Shown in pieces: positions 46,593 to 55,870 of a DNA stretch of 64,000 nucleotides. Position 1 is the stretch's first letter. Each line of letters starts with the position of its first letter. The stretch comes from Rhizobium sp. JAB6. GTDB taxonomy: Bacteria > Pseudomonadota > Alphaproteobacteria > Rhizobiales > Rhizobiaceae. Location: NCBI RefSeq assembly GCF_003024605.1, contig NZ_PYJQ01000009.1, positions 620,001 to 684,000 on the forward strand, in the 5' to 3' direction. A program made the translations under genes and the position numbers. The notes under the pieces are model-generated. The model saw only the letters and a list, made by a program, of their open reading frames with translations, made no database searches and had not been told where the DNA came from.

Positions 46593-46619
46593 GACGAAGG
46601 AATATCACCTGCACCGACA
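46593..46619 (-). promoter_or_regulatory. ECF42-type promoter of the yciI-sigma operon
   Basis: On the minus strand TGTCGG (46614..46619), a 17-base spacer and CGTC (46593..46596). The downstream yciI start is at 46569. It is the same motif and spacing as before the SRPBCC gene at 44894..44920. Confidence 0.65.
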
Positions 46620-46777
46620 GGCTACGTCAAAAAATATCGAAGAGGACGTCAGGCGCTCCCGCGCCGGATCGCCAGAATACCAGCCTTCGTATCAAGCTCC
46701 GCCACAGCGCCGATAAAAACGCTAGCGGGGCTATTGCTATGGTTGGGGGGGACGACAGCCATCAAGCCGCGCCCGCA

Positions 46778-47587
46778 TCAGCTGGGCTGGGGATTTGCAG
46801 CGGTCGCCTGCGGCGATGACGGTCTTGCCATATGCGTCGCCGCTTCCTCCGCGCGCCCCGCTTCCGCCCTGCCCCTCCATAGAGGAAGGCCGATCGATCG
46901 TGACACGGCAGGATCGCTTGTAAATACCGGATAGCCGCGCTCGAGAAGCCGTTCGAGAACCTCGCGGTCCTTGCGGACATGCAATCGGGCGAGGTTTTCC
47001 TGATTATAGACATGTCCGCCGGAATCGGGATTGATGCCGGTGATGATGACTTCGGTCGCGCCGTTATAGATGGCGAAGAGCACGGCATTGATGCCGTTCG
47101 AGCATTTGTCGTCGGCGCAGAGCTCGCTGCACTTCACCCCGCCGACCCGGTCGAGCAGCGCCATGCGCTTGTAGCGATCGACGATCTCAAGCTTGTCATA
47201 GCCGTAATTGAAGGCTTTCAGCCCATCTTCCAGCCGTTGAAGCTCCTTCCGCCACAGCAGAACATAGAGCATCTTCGTGCGCTCGCCGTTCAGCACGCGG
47301 CGCACCTCGACGGCGTTTGTATTCGTTCCCTCGATCTGATTGAACTGGACAAGCGTCACATCGGGCGCCTCTATGCCCCAGCCCTTCGTCACCGTCTGCG
47401 AACCGTTGATGGTGATGACCTTGAAGCTTTCATCGAAATCCACCGGCTTGTTCGAAACCGGCGCCGAGCCGACGACCAGGACAGGCCCATAGAACCGCTC
47501 GGCGAGCATCGGCGGCTTCGGCCGGGTCAGGTGATATTTGATCTGCCGATAGTAATGTTTTTTCAGTTCAGAAAATGGAGCAGCCAT
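46778..47587 (-). CDS. Protein of unknown function, possible glycosyltransferase-like fold
   Basis: A 269-residue soluble protein that I do not recognise with certainty. It has a Rossmann-like opening (GPVLVVGSAPVSNKPVDF). A later segment, SNGINAVLFAIYNGATEVII followed by TGINP, recalls the S-G-x-x-A-V pattern of sialyltransferase-like folds. Three cysteines cluster near VKCSELCADDKCS. The C-terminal 35 residues are Ala/Pro-rich and disordered. It may act in surface polysaccharide synthesis; this is weak inference. It is a single gene. Confidence 0.6.
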   Translation of the reverse strand: MAAPFSELKKHYYRQIKYHLTRPKPPMLAERFYGPVLVVGSAPVSNKPVDFDESFKVITINGSQTVTKGWGIEAPDVTLVQFNQIEGTNTNAVEVRRVLNGERTKMLYVLLWRKELQRLEDGLKAFNYGYDKLEIVDRYKRMALLDRVGGVKCSELCADDKCSNGINAVLFAIYNGATEVIITGINPDSGGHVYNQENLARLHVRKDREVLERLLERGYPVFTSDPAVSRSIGLPLWRGRAEAGRAEEAATHMARPSSPQATAANPQPS

Positions 47588-47765
47588 TATTCGCTTTATC
47601 GTCTCTTGAGAGGGCGTCCGCCCTCAAGAGGCGCGGTCCGGCGAAATGCGGCCCAGAATCCTCATCGAGCTACGAACAACACGAGTATCGCTGCGCACAC
47701 TTATATAAGCAAAATAAAGAAATCTTACACGATATAACCTGGGGTGAGCGGCCGATGAGGGCCGA

Positions 47766-49268
47766 TCACCTCTGCCGTGTACTCAAAGTGCGCGAGACGG
47801 CATTCTTCCAGCCCTTGAGCTTCGCGTTTCGGGTCTTGTCATCCATGCCGGGCTCGAACCGCCGATCGCGCGCCCAGGCCTTGGCGAAGCCCGCGCGATC
47901 CGGCCAGACGCCGGCGCGGCTGCCAGCAAGCCAGGCGGCACCCAGCGCGGTCGTTTCGAGGATCGTCGGGCGGTCGACCGGAGCATTGAGCAGATCGGCA
48001 AGCCGCTGCATCGTCCAGTCGGAGGCGACCATGCCGCCATCGACGCGCAGTACTGTCCCTTGCCCGTTGCCGTTGCGCCAATCCCTATGCATGGCATCCA
48101 GGAGGTCGCGCGACTGATAGCAGACGGCCTCCAGCGCCGCCCGGACGATCTCCTCCGGGCCTGTGTTGCGGGTCAACCCAAAGATTGCGCCGCGAGCATC
48201 CGGGTCCCAATGCGGCGCCCCGAGCCCGGTGAAGGCAGGCACCAGATAGACCTCCTGCAGCGGATCGGCCTTTGCCGCCAGTTCGCCGGAATCCGAGGCC
48301 CGCCGGATGGCCTTCAAGCCATCGCGCAGCCATTGTACCGCAGCGCCTGCGATGAAGATCGAGCCTTCGAGCGCATAGGTCGTCTCGCCATTCAGCCGAT
48401 AGGCGATGGTGGTCAGCAGGCGGTTCTTCGAGCGCACCATGTCCGCGCCGGTATTGAGCAGCGCGAAGCAGCCGGTGCCATAAGTGGATTTCATCATGCC
48501 GCGTTCGAAGCAGGCCTGGCCGATCGTCGCCGCCTGTTGATCGCCGGCAACGCCGAGGATCGGGATCTCCGCGCCGAAATGCGCAGTGTCCATGACACCG
48601 AAATCGGCGGCGCAATCCTTCACTTCGGGCAGCATCGCGGCGGGAACGCGCAGGATATCCAGCAGCTCCTCGTCCCATTCGTTCGCGCCGATATTGTACA
48701 TCAGTGTCCGCGAGGCGTTGGTCGCATCCGTGACGAAGCTCCTGCCCCCGGTCAGCCGCCAGATGAGGAAGCTATCGACGGTACCGAAGCAAAGCTCGCC
48801 CTTGGCGGCACGCGCCCGCGCGCCCTTCACGTTGGTGAGCAGCCAGGAGAGCTTGGTGCCGGAAAAATAGGGATCGAGCAGCAGGCCGGTGCGGCGGGTG
48901 AAGAGCTTTTCCAGGCCCCGCCGCTTCAGCTTCTCGCAATAGCTCGCTGTGCGGCGATCCTGCCAGACGATGGCATTGTGGATCGGTTTGCCGGTCTCGC
49001 GATCCCAGACGACGACAGTCTCGCGCTGGTTGGTGATGCCGAGGGCTGCAATATCCTGGGCGGTGATGCCGGCAGCCTCGATCGCCTTTCCGACGGTGAC
49101 GAGAACGGACGACCAGATTTCTTCCGGATCGTGCTCGACCCAGCCGGGCTTCGGATAATGTTGGGTGAATTCCTGCTGCCCGACACCGGCAACCTTCATC
49201 TTGCCGTCGAAAACGATGGCCCGCGTCGACGTCGTTCCCTGATCGATCGCCAAGACATAACCGCTCAT
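47766..49268 (-). CDS. glpK: Glycerol kinase
   Basis: A 500-residue FGGY-family kinase that phosphorylates glycerol. It has the N-terminal phosphate loop [17 protein letters not shown], the family signature around [12 protein letters not shown], and [21 protein letters not shown] 49268 gives the standard start; an in-frame start at 49337 would add 23 unrelated residues. AGGACTG and GGGAGG precede it. It stands apart from glpD or a glycerol transporter, divergent from bdhA. Confidence 0.96.
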   Translation of the reverse strand: MSGYVLAIDQGTTSTRAIVFDGKMKVAGVGQQEFTQHYPKPGWVEHDPEEIWSSVLVTVGKAIEAAGITAQDIAALGITNQRETVVVWDRETGKPIHNAIVWQDRRTASYCEKLKRRGLEKLFTRRTGLLLDPYFSGTKLSWLLTNVKGARARAAKGELCFGTVDSFLIWRLTGGRSFVTDATNASRTLMYNIGANEWDEELLDILRVPAAMLPEVKDCAADFGVMDTAHFGAEIPILGVAGDQQAATIGQACFERGMMKSTYGTGCFALLNTGADMVRSKNRLLTTIAYRLNGETTYALEGSIFIAGAAVQWLRDGLKAIRRASDSGELAAKADPLQEVYLVPAFTGLGAPHWDPDARGAIFGLTRNTGPEEIVRAALEAVCYQSRDLLDAMHRDWRNGNGQGTVLRVDGGMVASDWTMQRLADLLNAPVDRPTILETTALGAAWLAGSRAGVWPDRAGFAKAWARDRRFEPGMDDKTRNAKLKGWKNAVSRTLSTRQR

Positions 49269-49499
49269 ACAGTCCTCCCGCCTGTTGCATCCCGAAGCAA
49301 CAGATACGCGAGCAAAACGAATGTGAAAAGAAAGCAAAACGAAATTTTTCGCTGGATATGCGCTTTCCCGTTCGTTGCATCCCGCTGAGCGCCCGCGAAA
49401 GCTGTCTGTGGCAACGCGATTGCCATATCCCGAGGTTTAGGACTAGGCTGAAACAGTTTTGCACCGCAGCAGGAAGCTGCGCTGTCCAGGGAGAAGATC

Positions 49500-50276
49500 A
49501 TGGCAAGAACAGTTGTCGTCACCGGTTCCACGAGCGGTATCGGTCTCGCCATCGCGGCCGCCTTCGCCGCCAAGGGCGATAACGTCGTCATCAACGGTTT
49601 TGGAAAACCAGAGGAAATCGATGGGATCAAGACGAAGCTGGAAGCTTCCGGCGGCGGCAAGGTAATCTATCATCCGGCCGATATGACGAAGCCCGCCGAG
49701 ATCGCCGATCTGATCGCGACCGCCAACTCCACCTTCGGCAGCGTCGATGTTCTCGTCAACAATGCCGGCATTCAGCATGTCGAAAAGATCGAGGATTTCC
49801 CCATCGAGAAATGGGATCAGATCATCGCGATCAATCTCTCCAGCTCCTTCCATACGATCCGTGCCGCCATTCCGCTGATGAAGGCAAAGAGGTACGGGCG
49901 CATCATCAACATCGCTTCTGCGCATGGCTTGGTCGCCTCGCCTTTTAAATCCGCCTATGTCGCGGCAAAACATGGTATATTGGGCCTCACCAAGACGGCA
50001 GCGCTGGAGCTTGCCGAATTCGGCGTGACGGTGAATGCCATTTGCCCCGGCTACGTCCTGACCCCGCTTGTGGAAAAGCAGATCCCGGATACCGCCAAGG
50101 CACGCGACATGACCGAGGAGCAGGTCAAGAACGAAGTCATCCTCAAGGCCCAGCCGACGCACGAATTCGTCAAGGCCGAGGAGATCGGTGCCCTGTCGCT
50201 CTACCTTGCAAGCGACGAGGCACGCCAGGTCACCGGCACACACGTCTCGATTGACGGTGGCTGGACCGCGGAATAA
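49500..50276 (+). CDS. bdhA: D-3-hydroxybutyrate dehydrogenase
   Basis: A 258-residue short-chain dehydrogenase that oxidises 3-hydroxybutyrate to acetoacetate with NAD+, in the breakdown of polyhydroxybutyrate. It has the NAD loop TGSTSGIGLAIA, the NNAG motif and catalytic SAYVAAKHG (Tyr, Lys). The HGLVASPFKSAY and CPGYVLTPLVEKQI stretches are typical of this enzyme. A small dyad GCAGC-N5-GCTGC at 49466..49480 precedes the AGGGAGAAG ribosome site. As in S. meliloti, it heads an operon with xdhA and xdhB. Confidence 0.94.
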   Translation: MARTVVVTGSTSGIGLAIAAAFAAKGDNVVINGFGKPEEIDGIKTKLEASGGGKVIYHPADMTKPAEIADLIATANSTFGSVDVLVNNAGIQHVEKIEDFPIEKWDQIIAINLSSSFHTIRAAIPLMKAKRYGRIINIASAHGLVASPFKSAYVAAKHGILGLTKTAALELAEFGVTVNAICPGYVLTPLVEKQIPDTAKARDMTEEQVKNEVILKAQPTHEFVKAEEIGALSLYLASDEARQVTGTHVSIDGGWTAE

Positions 50277-50341
50277 CCATTTGCCGTTAGGGCCGGATTC
50301 GTTCGCGCATCCGGCCCGGCCAACAGATAAACGGGAACGAC

Positions 50342-51808
50342 ATGAGCGACAGCATCCGCTTTATCCTCAATGGCGAGGATATCACCCTATCCAGTCTGCG
50401 CCCTACCGAGACGCTGCTCGATTTCCTGCGTCTCAACCGGCGCCTGACAGGAACGAAGGAAGGATGCGCGGAGGGCGATTGCGGCGCCTGCACGGTGCTT
50501 GTGGGACGGCTGATCGATGGCGGGCTGCATTATGAAACCGTCAATGCCTGCATTCGCTTCGTCGGCTCGCTGCATGCAACCCATATCGTTACCGTCGAGC
50601 ATCTTGCCGCCCAGAACGGCACGCTTCACCCGGTGCAGCAGGCCATGGTCGATTGCCACGGCTCGCAATGCGGTTTCTGCACGCCTGGCTTCGTCATGTC
50701 GCTGTACGGTCTGTGGCTGACGACGGAAAAGCCCAGCCGGGCCCAGATCGAAAAGTCGCTCCAGGGCAATCTCTGTCGATGCACGGGCTACGAGCCGATC
50801 GTCAAGGCGGCCGAACAGGTCAGCCAGAAGCGGCCGAGCGCGCTCTTCGATCCCCTCGAAAAGACGAGAGCCGATATCATCGCCCGCCTCTGGGCCATGC
50901 AGGGCGGCGATACGATAGAGATTGCCGAGGGCGAGGATCGTCTCATCGTGCCCGGTTCAGTATCGGCACTGGCGCAGGTGCTTGCCGACGAGCCCACGGC
51001 GACCATCGTCGCCGGCTCGACCGACGTCGGTCTATGGGTCACCAAGCAGATGCGCCGGCTGAACCCGGTCGTCTTCATCAACCACCTGGCCGATCTGCAG
51101 AAAATTACCGCTGACGATGCGGGCCTGACCATCGGCGCCGGCGTCACCTATAGCCGCGCCTTTGCTGTCATTGGCGAAAAGATCCCGGCCTTTGCCAACC
51201 TCATCAACCGTATCGGCGGCGAGCAGGTGCGCAATATGGGCACGATCGGCGGCAATATCGCCAACGGCTCGCCGATCGGCGACACGCCGCCGCCGCTGAT
51301 TGCGCTCGGCGCGACCGTGAAGCTCCGCTCGACGGCGGGGACGCGCAGCCTGCCGCTCGAAGATTTCTTCATCGACTATGGCAAGCAGGACCGGCATACC
51401 GGCGAGTTCGTGGAAAGCATTTTCGTACCCTACCCTGCCGACGAGGCTCATTTCGCCGTTTACAAAATCTCCAAGCGCCGCGACGAGGATATTTCGGCTG
51501 CGTGCGGCGCCTTCCATCTGTCACTGGATGCCGCTGGCAATGTCGCCGACATCCGCATCGCCTTCGGCGGCATGGCCGGCACGCCGAAGCGCGCCCGCAC
51601 CGTCGAGGCGGAATTGATCGGCAAACCCTGGACGGAGACGACGGTGACTGCCGCACGCGATGCCTTCGACGCCGATTACACGCCGCTGACCGACTGGCGC
51701 GCCTCAGCCGAATACCGCCAGCTGACCGCCAAAAATCTTCTCATCCGCTTCTACCTGGAGACATCAGGCGCACCGCAGGAACTGAAGCGTTTCGAGGTGC
51801 TTGCATGA
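50342..51808 (+). CDS. xdhA: Xanthine dehydrogenase small subunit (2Fe-2S and FAD)
   Basis: A 488-residue subunit that passes electrons from the molybdenum centre to NAD+. The first 2Fe-2S cluster uses Cys42, Cys47, Cys50 and Cys70. The second uses Cys110, Cys113, Cys145 and Cys147 (CGFCTPGF and CRCTGY). The FAD domain starts near residue 190 with VAGSTDVGLW and has GGEQVRNMGTIGGNIANGSP. It begins 65 bases after bdhA, so co-transcription is likely. Confidence 0.96.
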   Translation: MSDSIRFILNGEDITLSSLRPTETLLDFLRLNRRLTGTKEGCAEGDCGACTVLVGRLIDGGLHYETVNACIRFVGSLHATHIVTVEHLAAQNGTLHPVQQAMVDCHGSQCGFCTPGFVMSLYGLWLTTEKPSRAQIEKSLQGNLCRCTGYEPIVKAAEQVSQKRPSALFDPLEKTRADIIARLWAMQGGDTIEIAEGEDRLIVPGSVSALAQVLADEPTATIVAGSTDVGLWVTKQMRRLNPVVFINHLADLQKITADDAGLTIGAGVTYSRAFAVIGEKIPAFANLINRIGGEQVRNMGTIGGNIANGSPIGDTPPPLIALGATVKLRSTAGTRSLPLEDFFIDYGKQDRHTGEFVESIFVPYPADEAHFAVYKISKRRDEDISAACGAFHLSLDAAGNVADIRIAFGGMAGTPKRARTVEAELIGKPWTETTVTAARDAFDADYTPLTDWRASAEYRQLTAKNLLIRFYLETSGAPQELKRFEVLA

Positions 51809-51888
51809 TGAGGGATTTCGAATTTATTCGACCGTATTTCTTTGACACGGCACGGCACCTTTCGCCGGATGACGGCAGCCGCTTCCTT

Positions 51889-52048
51889 CCCCCTTCTCCC
51901 CTCGGGGAGGAAGTGCCCGAAGGGCGGATGAGCGGGTTACGCAGCAAAGAGCAACCATCCTTCCATCTGGTCTCGACACACGCATCGCTTCGCGATGCAT
52001 CCCCCTCATCCGGCCTGCCGGCCACCTTCTCCCCACTGGGGAGAAGGG
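51889..52048. repeat. RIME-like palindromic element between xdhA and xdhB
   Basis: The right module has perfect 10-bp arms, CCTTCTCCCC (52025..52034) and GGGGAGAAGG (52038..52047), flanked leftward by a (reversed) GGCCGGATGAGGGGG tail. The left module near 51891..51935 is a related, less perfect copy in opposite orientation. About 65 bases separate them. The form matches Rhizobium-specific intergenic mosaic elements. It lies inside an operon, where its transcript could fold into stable hairpins. Confidence 0.7.
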
Positions 52049-52068
52049 AAACCGCGGAGGCCTAAGCC

Positions 52069-54408
52069 ATGGACAAATCCACCTTCGAAGAAGCCAAGGT
52101 TGTCATCAACGGCTCGATGCATGGATCGCTGCGCCACGACTCCGCGCACAAGCACGTGACCGGAGCCGCCGATTACATCGATGACATTCCCGAACCTGCC
52201 GGCCTCCTGCACGGCGCGCTCGGCCTTTCCGACCGAGCCCACGCCGAGATCGCTGGCATCGATCTCTCGGCCGTAAAGGCCTATCCAGGCGTTGTCTGGG
52301 TCTTCACCGGCGCCGATATCCCCGGCATCAACGACACCAGCTCCAACGGCATGCATGACGAACCGCTGTTGGCCGAGACCAAAGTCGAATTTCACGGTCA
52401 GCCGATCTTCGCCGTTATCGCCGAGACCCGCGATGCTGCCCGCCGCGCCGCCCGCCTTGCCAAGATCGATTATCACGACCTCCCGCATTGGAGCGATATC
52501 GATGGCGCGCTCGCCAACGGCGCTCCGCTCGTCTACGAGCCGATGACGCTAAAGCGCGGCGAACCCAAAACCGAGATGGCAAATGCCAAGCACCGCATCA
52601 AGGCGCAGATGCGCATCGGCGGTCAGGAGCATTTCTACCTTGAGAGCCATATCGCCATGGCAATCCCAGGCGAGGACGACGAAGTCGCCGTCTGGTCCTC
52701 GACCCAGCATCCGAGCGAAATCCAGCATATCGTCGGCCATGTCCTCGGCATTCCCTCCAACGCCGTGACCGTCAACGTCCGCCGTATGGGCGGCGGTTTC
52801 GGCGGCAAGGAAACACAGGGCAACCAGTTTGCGGCGCTTGCCGCCGTCGCCGCCAAGAAACTCGGCCGTGCCGTGAAATTCCGGCCCGACCGGGACGAAG
52901 ACATGAGCGCGACCGGCAAGCGCCATGATTTCCTCGTGGATTACGAAGTCGGTTTCGACGACGAAGGCCGCATTCATGCGGTCGACGCCACCTATGCCGC
53001 ACGCTGCGGCTTCTCCTCCGACCTTTCAGGCCCGGTGACCGACCGAGCGCTGTTTCATGCGGATTCCAGCTATTTCTACCCGCATGTGCATCTGGTCTCG
53101 AAGCCGCTGAAGACGCATACCGTCTCCAACACCGCCTTCCGCGGCTTCGGCGGCCCACAGGGCATGGTCGGCGGCGAACGCATGATCGAGGAGATCGCCT
53201 ATGCGCTCGGCAAGGATCCGTTGGAGGTTCGGCGCGCCAATTTCTATGGCCAGCCGGGCTCCGGCCGGACACTGACCCCCTATCATCAGGAAGTCACGGA
53301 CAACATCATCAACCGCATCGTCGACGAACTCGAACAAACCTCCGACTATCAGGCGCGGCGCAACGCCATCATCGAATTCAACCGCTCCAGCCGCTTCATC
53401 CGAAGGGGGATTGCGCTGACGCCGGTAAAATTCGGCATCTCCTTCACCATGACCGCCTTCAATCAGGCGGGCGCGCTGGTGCATATCTATCAGGATGGCT
53501 CCATTCACCTGAACCACGGTGGCACCGAAATGGGCCAGGGCCTCTATACGAAGGTGGCGCAGGTTCTTGCAGACAGCTTCCAGGTCGATATCGACCGGGT
53601 GAAGATCACAGCGACCACGACAGGCAAGGTGCCGAATACGTCGGCGACGGCCGCTTCGTCCGGCTCCGACCTGAACGGCATGGCAGCCTATGACGCCGCG
53701 CGGCAGATCAAGGAGCGGTTGGTAGTCTTCGCGGCCGAGAAATGGGGCGTAGGCACCGAGGAAGTGCAGTTCCTGCCGAACCGCGTGCGTGTCGGAGAAA
53801 CGGAGATCCCCTTCCCCGATTTCGTCAAGCAGGCCTATTTCGCTCGCGTCCAGCTGTCGGCCGCCGGCTTCTACAAGACGCCAAAGATCCATTGGGATCG
53901 CAAGGCCGGCCGCGGCACGCCCTTCTACTATTTCTCTTATGGCGCCGCCTGCTCGGAAGTGTCGATCGATACGCTGACCGGCGAATACCTGATCGATCGC
54001 ACCGATATCCTTCATGACGTCGGTCGCTCCCTCAACCCGGCGATCGACATCGGCCAGGTCGAAGGTGCCTTCGTGCAGGGCACGGGCTGGCTGACGACCG
54101 AAGAGCTCTGGTGGGATGCGAAGGGCCGCTTACGCACCCACGCGCCATCCACCTACAAGATCCCGCTTGCTTCCGATCGGCCGAAGATCTTCAACGTCCG
54201 ACTGGCGGAATGGTCTGAAAATACGGAGGCGACCATCGGCCGCTCGAAGGCTGTGGGCGAACCGCCCTTCATGCTCAGCATATCCGTATTGGAGGCCCTA
54301 TCGATGGCGGTTGCCAGTGTCGCGGATTATCGCATCTGCCCGCGCCTCGATGCGCCGGCAACACCCGAACGGGTGCTGATGGCTGTCGAGCGGCTGAAAC
54401 GGATGTGA
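52069..54408 (+). CDS. xdhB: Xanthine dehydrogenase large (molybdopterin) subunit
   Basis: A 779-residue molybdenum-cofactor subunit that hydroxylates hypoxanthine and xanthine to urate. Its cofactor-binding motifs are RRMGGGFGGKETQ, the TAFRGFGGPQGMVGGERMIEE region, GGTEMGQGLYTKV, and a late VGEPPFMLSISVLEAL segment with the catalytic Glu region just before Pro-Pro-Phe. The length is normal. It is separated from xdhA by the RIME-like element. The maturation factor xdhC, normally next, is not downstream. Confidence 0.96.
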   Translation: MDKSTFEEAKVVINGSMHGSLRHDSAHKHVTGAADYIDDIPEPAGLLHGALGLSDRAHAEIAGIDLSAVKAYPGVVWVFTGADIPGINDTSSNGMHDEPLLAETKVEFHGQPIFAVIAETRDAARRAARLAKIDYHDLPHWSDIDGALANGAPLVYEPMTLKRGEPKTEMANAKHRIKAQMRIGGQEHFYLESHIAMAIPGEDDEVAVWSSTQHPSEIQHIVGHVLGIPSNAVTVNVRRMGGGFGGKETQGNQFAALAAVAAKKLGRAVKFRPDRDEDMSATGKRHDFLVDYEVGFDDEGRIHAVDATYAARCGFSSDLSGPVTDRALFHADSSYFYPHVHLVSKPLKTHTVSNTAFRGFGGPQGMVGGERMIEEIAYALGKDPLEVRRANFYGQPGSGRTLTPYHQEVTDNIINRIVDELEQTSDYQARRNAIIEFNRSSRFIRRGIALTPVKFGISFTMTAFNQAGALVHIYQDGSIHLNHGGTEMGQGLYTKVAQVLADSFQVDIDRVKITATTTGKVPNTSATAASSGSDLNGMAAYDAARQIKERLVVFAAEKWGVGTEEVQFLPNRVRVGETEIPFPDFVKQAYFARVQLSAAGFYKTPKIHWDRKAGRGTPFYYFSYGAACSEVSIDTLTGEYLIDRTDILHDVGRSLNPAIDIGQVEGAFVQGTGWLTTEELWWDAKGRLRTHAPSTYKIPLASDRPKIFNVRLAEWSENTEATIGRSKAVGEPPFMLSISVLEALSMAVASVADYRICPRLDAPATPERVLMAVERLKRM

Positions 54409-54514
54409 TTGCCCTCCTGCAAAACAAGGGAGCTGCATTTGACGCAGTCCTCCTCTGACATCTCCCCCACAAGGGCAGGGCTGTCGCATATAGGGCGGAT
54501 CGGCACCGAAAATT

Positions 54515-54562
54515 CCTTCTCCCCAGCGGGGAGAAGGTGGCCCGAAGGGTCGGCTGAGGGGG
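54515..54562. repeat. RIME-like palindromic element after xdhB
   Basis: Perfect 10-bp arms CCTTCTCCCC (54515..54524) and GGGGAGAAGG (54528..54537) are followed by TGGCCCGAAGGGTCGGCTGA and a G-run. This is the same layout as the modules between xdhA and xdhB, in direct orientation. It may double as a transcription end for the bdhA-xdhAB operon. The remaining DNA up to 54664 shows nothing else. Confidence 0.7.
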
Positions 54563-54664
54563 TTACCGATTTGAATTCATGGGTTTTCGTAGTCTTGGCG
54601 GGCACCCCCTCCCCACAAACCCATGGTCTCGACTCATAACCAACTTTTCGACTGCCTCTGCCAC

Positions 54665-54868
54665 CTACAGCGGTCGGCTGTCATCATAACGCGGCTCACG
54701 CCCATCCAGAAATCCAAGGTCCCGCTTCAGCCGGTCCGGCATCTCGTCGAGATCGAGATGCGGCGACGGCTCAGCGTGCTTGCCGAAGGCCTGCGCCAAC
54801 GATTCCACAAGACGAGCCAGAATCCTTGGCCTTGCGGTTTCCACCTCCTCCACGACATAGCAATCCAT
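54665..54868 (-). CDS. Small protein of unknown function
   Basis: A 67-residue frame beginning MDCYVVEEVE and ending with a charged tail that includes LDEMPDRLKRDLGFLDG. That tail is reminiscent of the short conserved Leu-Pro-Asp-Arg-Leu...Asp-Ile/Leu-Gly motif in DUF1127-type small proteins. A good ribosome site (GAGGTG, 6 bases before the ATG) supports it. It is divergent from the LysR gene, so it could be that regulator's target. The family is not confirmed. Confidence 0.5.
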   Translation of the reverse strand: MDCYVVEEVETARPRILARLVESLAQAFGKHAEPSPHLDLDEMPDRLKRDLGFLDGREPRYDDSRPL

Positions 54869-54970
54869 GATAACACCTCAGTCCGATCAATGATGTGAAT
54901 TGCAGTCTGTCGCGGAAAATGCTGAAATTCCAATCGAACTATCGTCTGCATACATAAAGAGAACTTATCC

Positions 54971-55867
54971 ATGAAGCTCTCCAAACGCTTTCCGCTGAAT
55001 GCGCTCCGCGTTTTTGAGGCTGCCGCGCGGCACGGCAGTTTCACACGCGCCGGCGAAGAGCTTGGCATGACGCAGACGGCGGTCAGCTATCAGATAAAAT
55101 TGCTGGAGGAGACCGTGGGCGAACCGCTATTCCTGCGTCGCCCGCGGCAGATCCTGTTGACCAAGGCCGGAGAACAGCTTGCACCCAAAGTGGCGGAAGC
55201 CTTTGCCATGCTGCAGGAGGCCATGACCTCGATCAGCGGCGAATCCGAAACGACGCTATGCATCCATTCCACTCCAACCTTCGCCTCTCAGTGGTTGGCC
55301 CGTCATATCGGTTCCTTTCAGCTGAAGCATCCCAATATCGCCGTCCGGCTGGACACTTCGGCCTCGATCATCGACTTCGCCCGGGAGGGCTCCGACATCG
55401 CCATCCGCGCGGGCCGTGGCCAATGGCCGGGTCTGCGCGCGCACCTGCTGATGAAGGTCTATTTTACGCCGATGCTGAGTCCCGCGCTCGCTGACACCAT
55501 CGGCGGCATACATGAGCCGGCAGACCTCCTGAAGCTCCGCATCATCGACGCAGGCGACCCCTGGTGGGCCCAATGGTTTAGGGAAGCCGGCGTTCCCGAC
55601 CCCGGTCTTCAGGGCCGGCCGCGCAGCAGGCTCGGCGCCCAGTCCTTCGAGGCGAGCGCGGCATTGGCCGGTCAGGGCGTCGCCATCCTGACCCCGGAAT
55701 TCTATGCGGATGACCTGGCGTCCGGCCGGCTCATCCAGCCCTTCGATATTCTCTCATCCGACAACACCGACTACTGGATCGCCTATCCGGAAAACAGGCG
55801 TCATACGCCGCGAATCCGCGCCTTCAGGGACTGGCTCCTCTGCGAATTCGGCATGCCGCTGGAATAG
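54971..55867 (+). CDS. LysR-family transcriptional regulator, GcvA-like
   Basis: A 298-residue LysR regulator. The N-terminal winged helix reads LNALRVFEAAARHGSFTRAG followed by TQTAVSYQIKLLEE. The C-terminal effector domain resembles GcvA-type proteins (ASQWLARHIGSFQLKHPNIA, GQGVAILTPEFY). The effector is not known. Its place between xdhB and puuD makes purine-catabolism control the natural hypothesis. Confidence 0.88.
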   Translation: MKLSKRFPLNALRVFEAAARHGSFTRAGEELGMTQTAVSYQIKLLEETVGEPLFLRRPRQILLTKAGEQLAPKVAEAFAMLQEAMTSISGESETTLCIHSTPTFASQWLARHIGSFQLKHPNIAVRLDTSASIIDFAREGSDIAIRAGRGQWPGLRAHLLMKVYFTPMLSPALADTIGGIHEPADLLKLRIIDAGDPWWAQWFREAGVPDPGLQGRPRSRLGAQSFEASAALAGQGVAILTPEFYADDLASGRLIQPFDILSSDNTDYWIAYPENRRHTPRIRAFRDWLLCEFGMPLE

Positions 55868-55870
55868 CGC

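Noticed and set aside
47603..47630. Stem-loop CTCTTGAG...CAAGAG between the unknown gene at 46778 and glpK
   Set aside because: The stem is imperfect, with no U-run and no clear position relative to a promoter; too weak to annotate.
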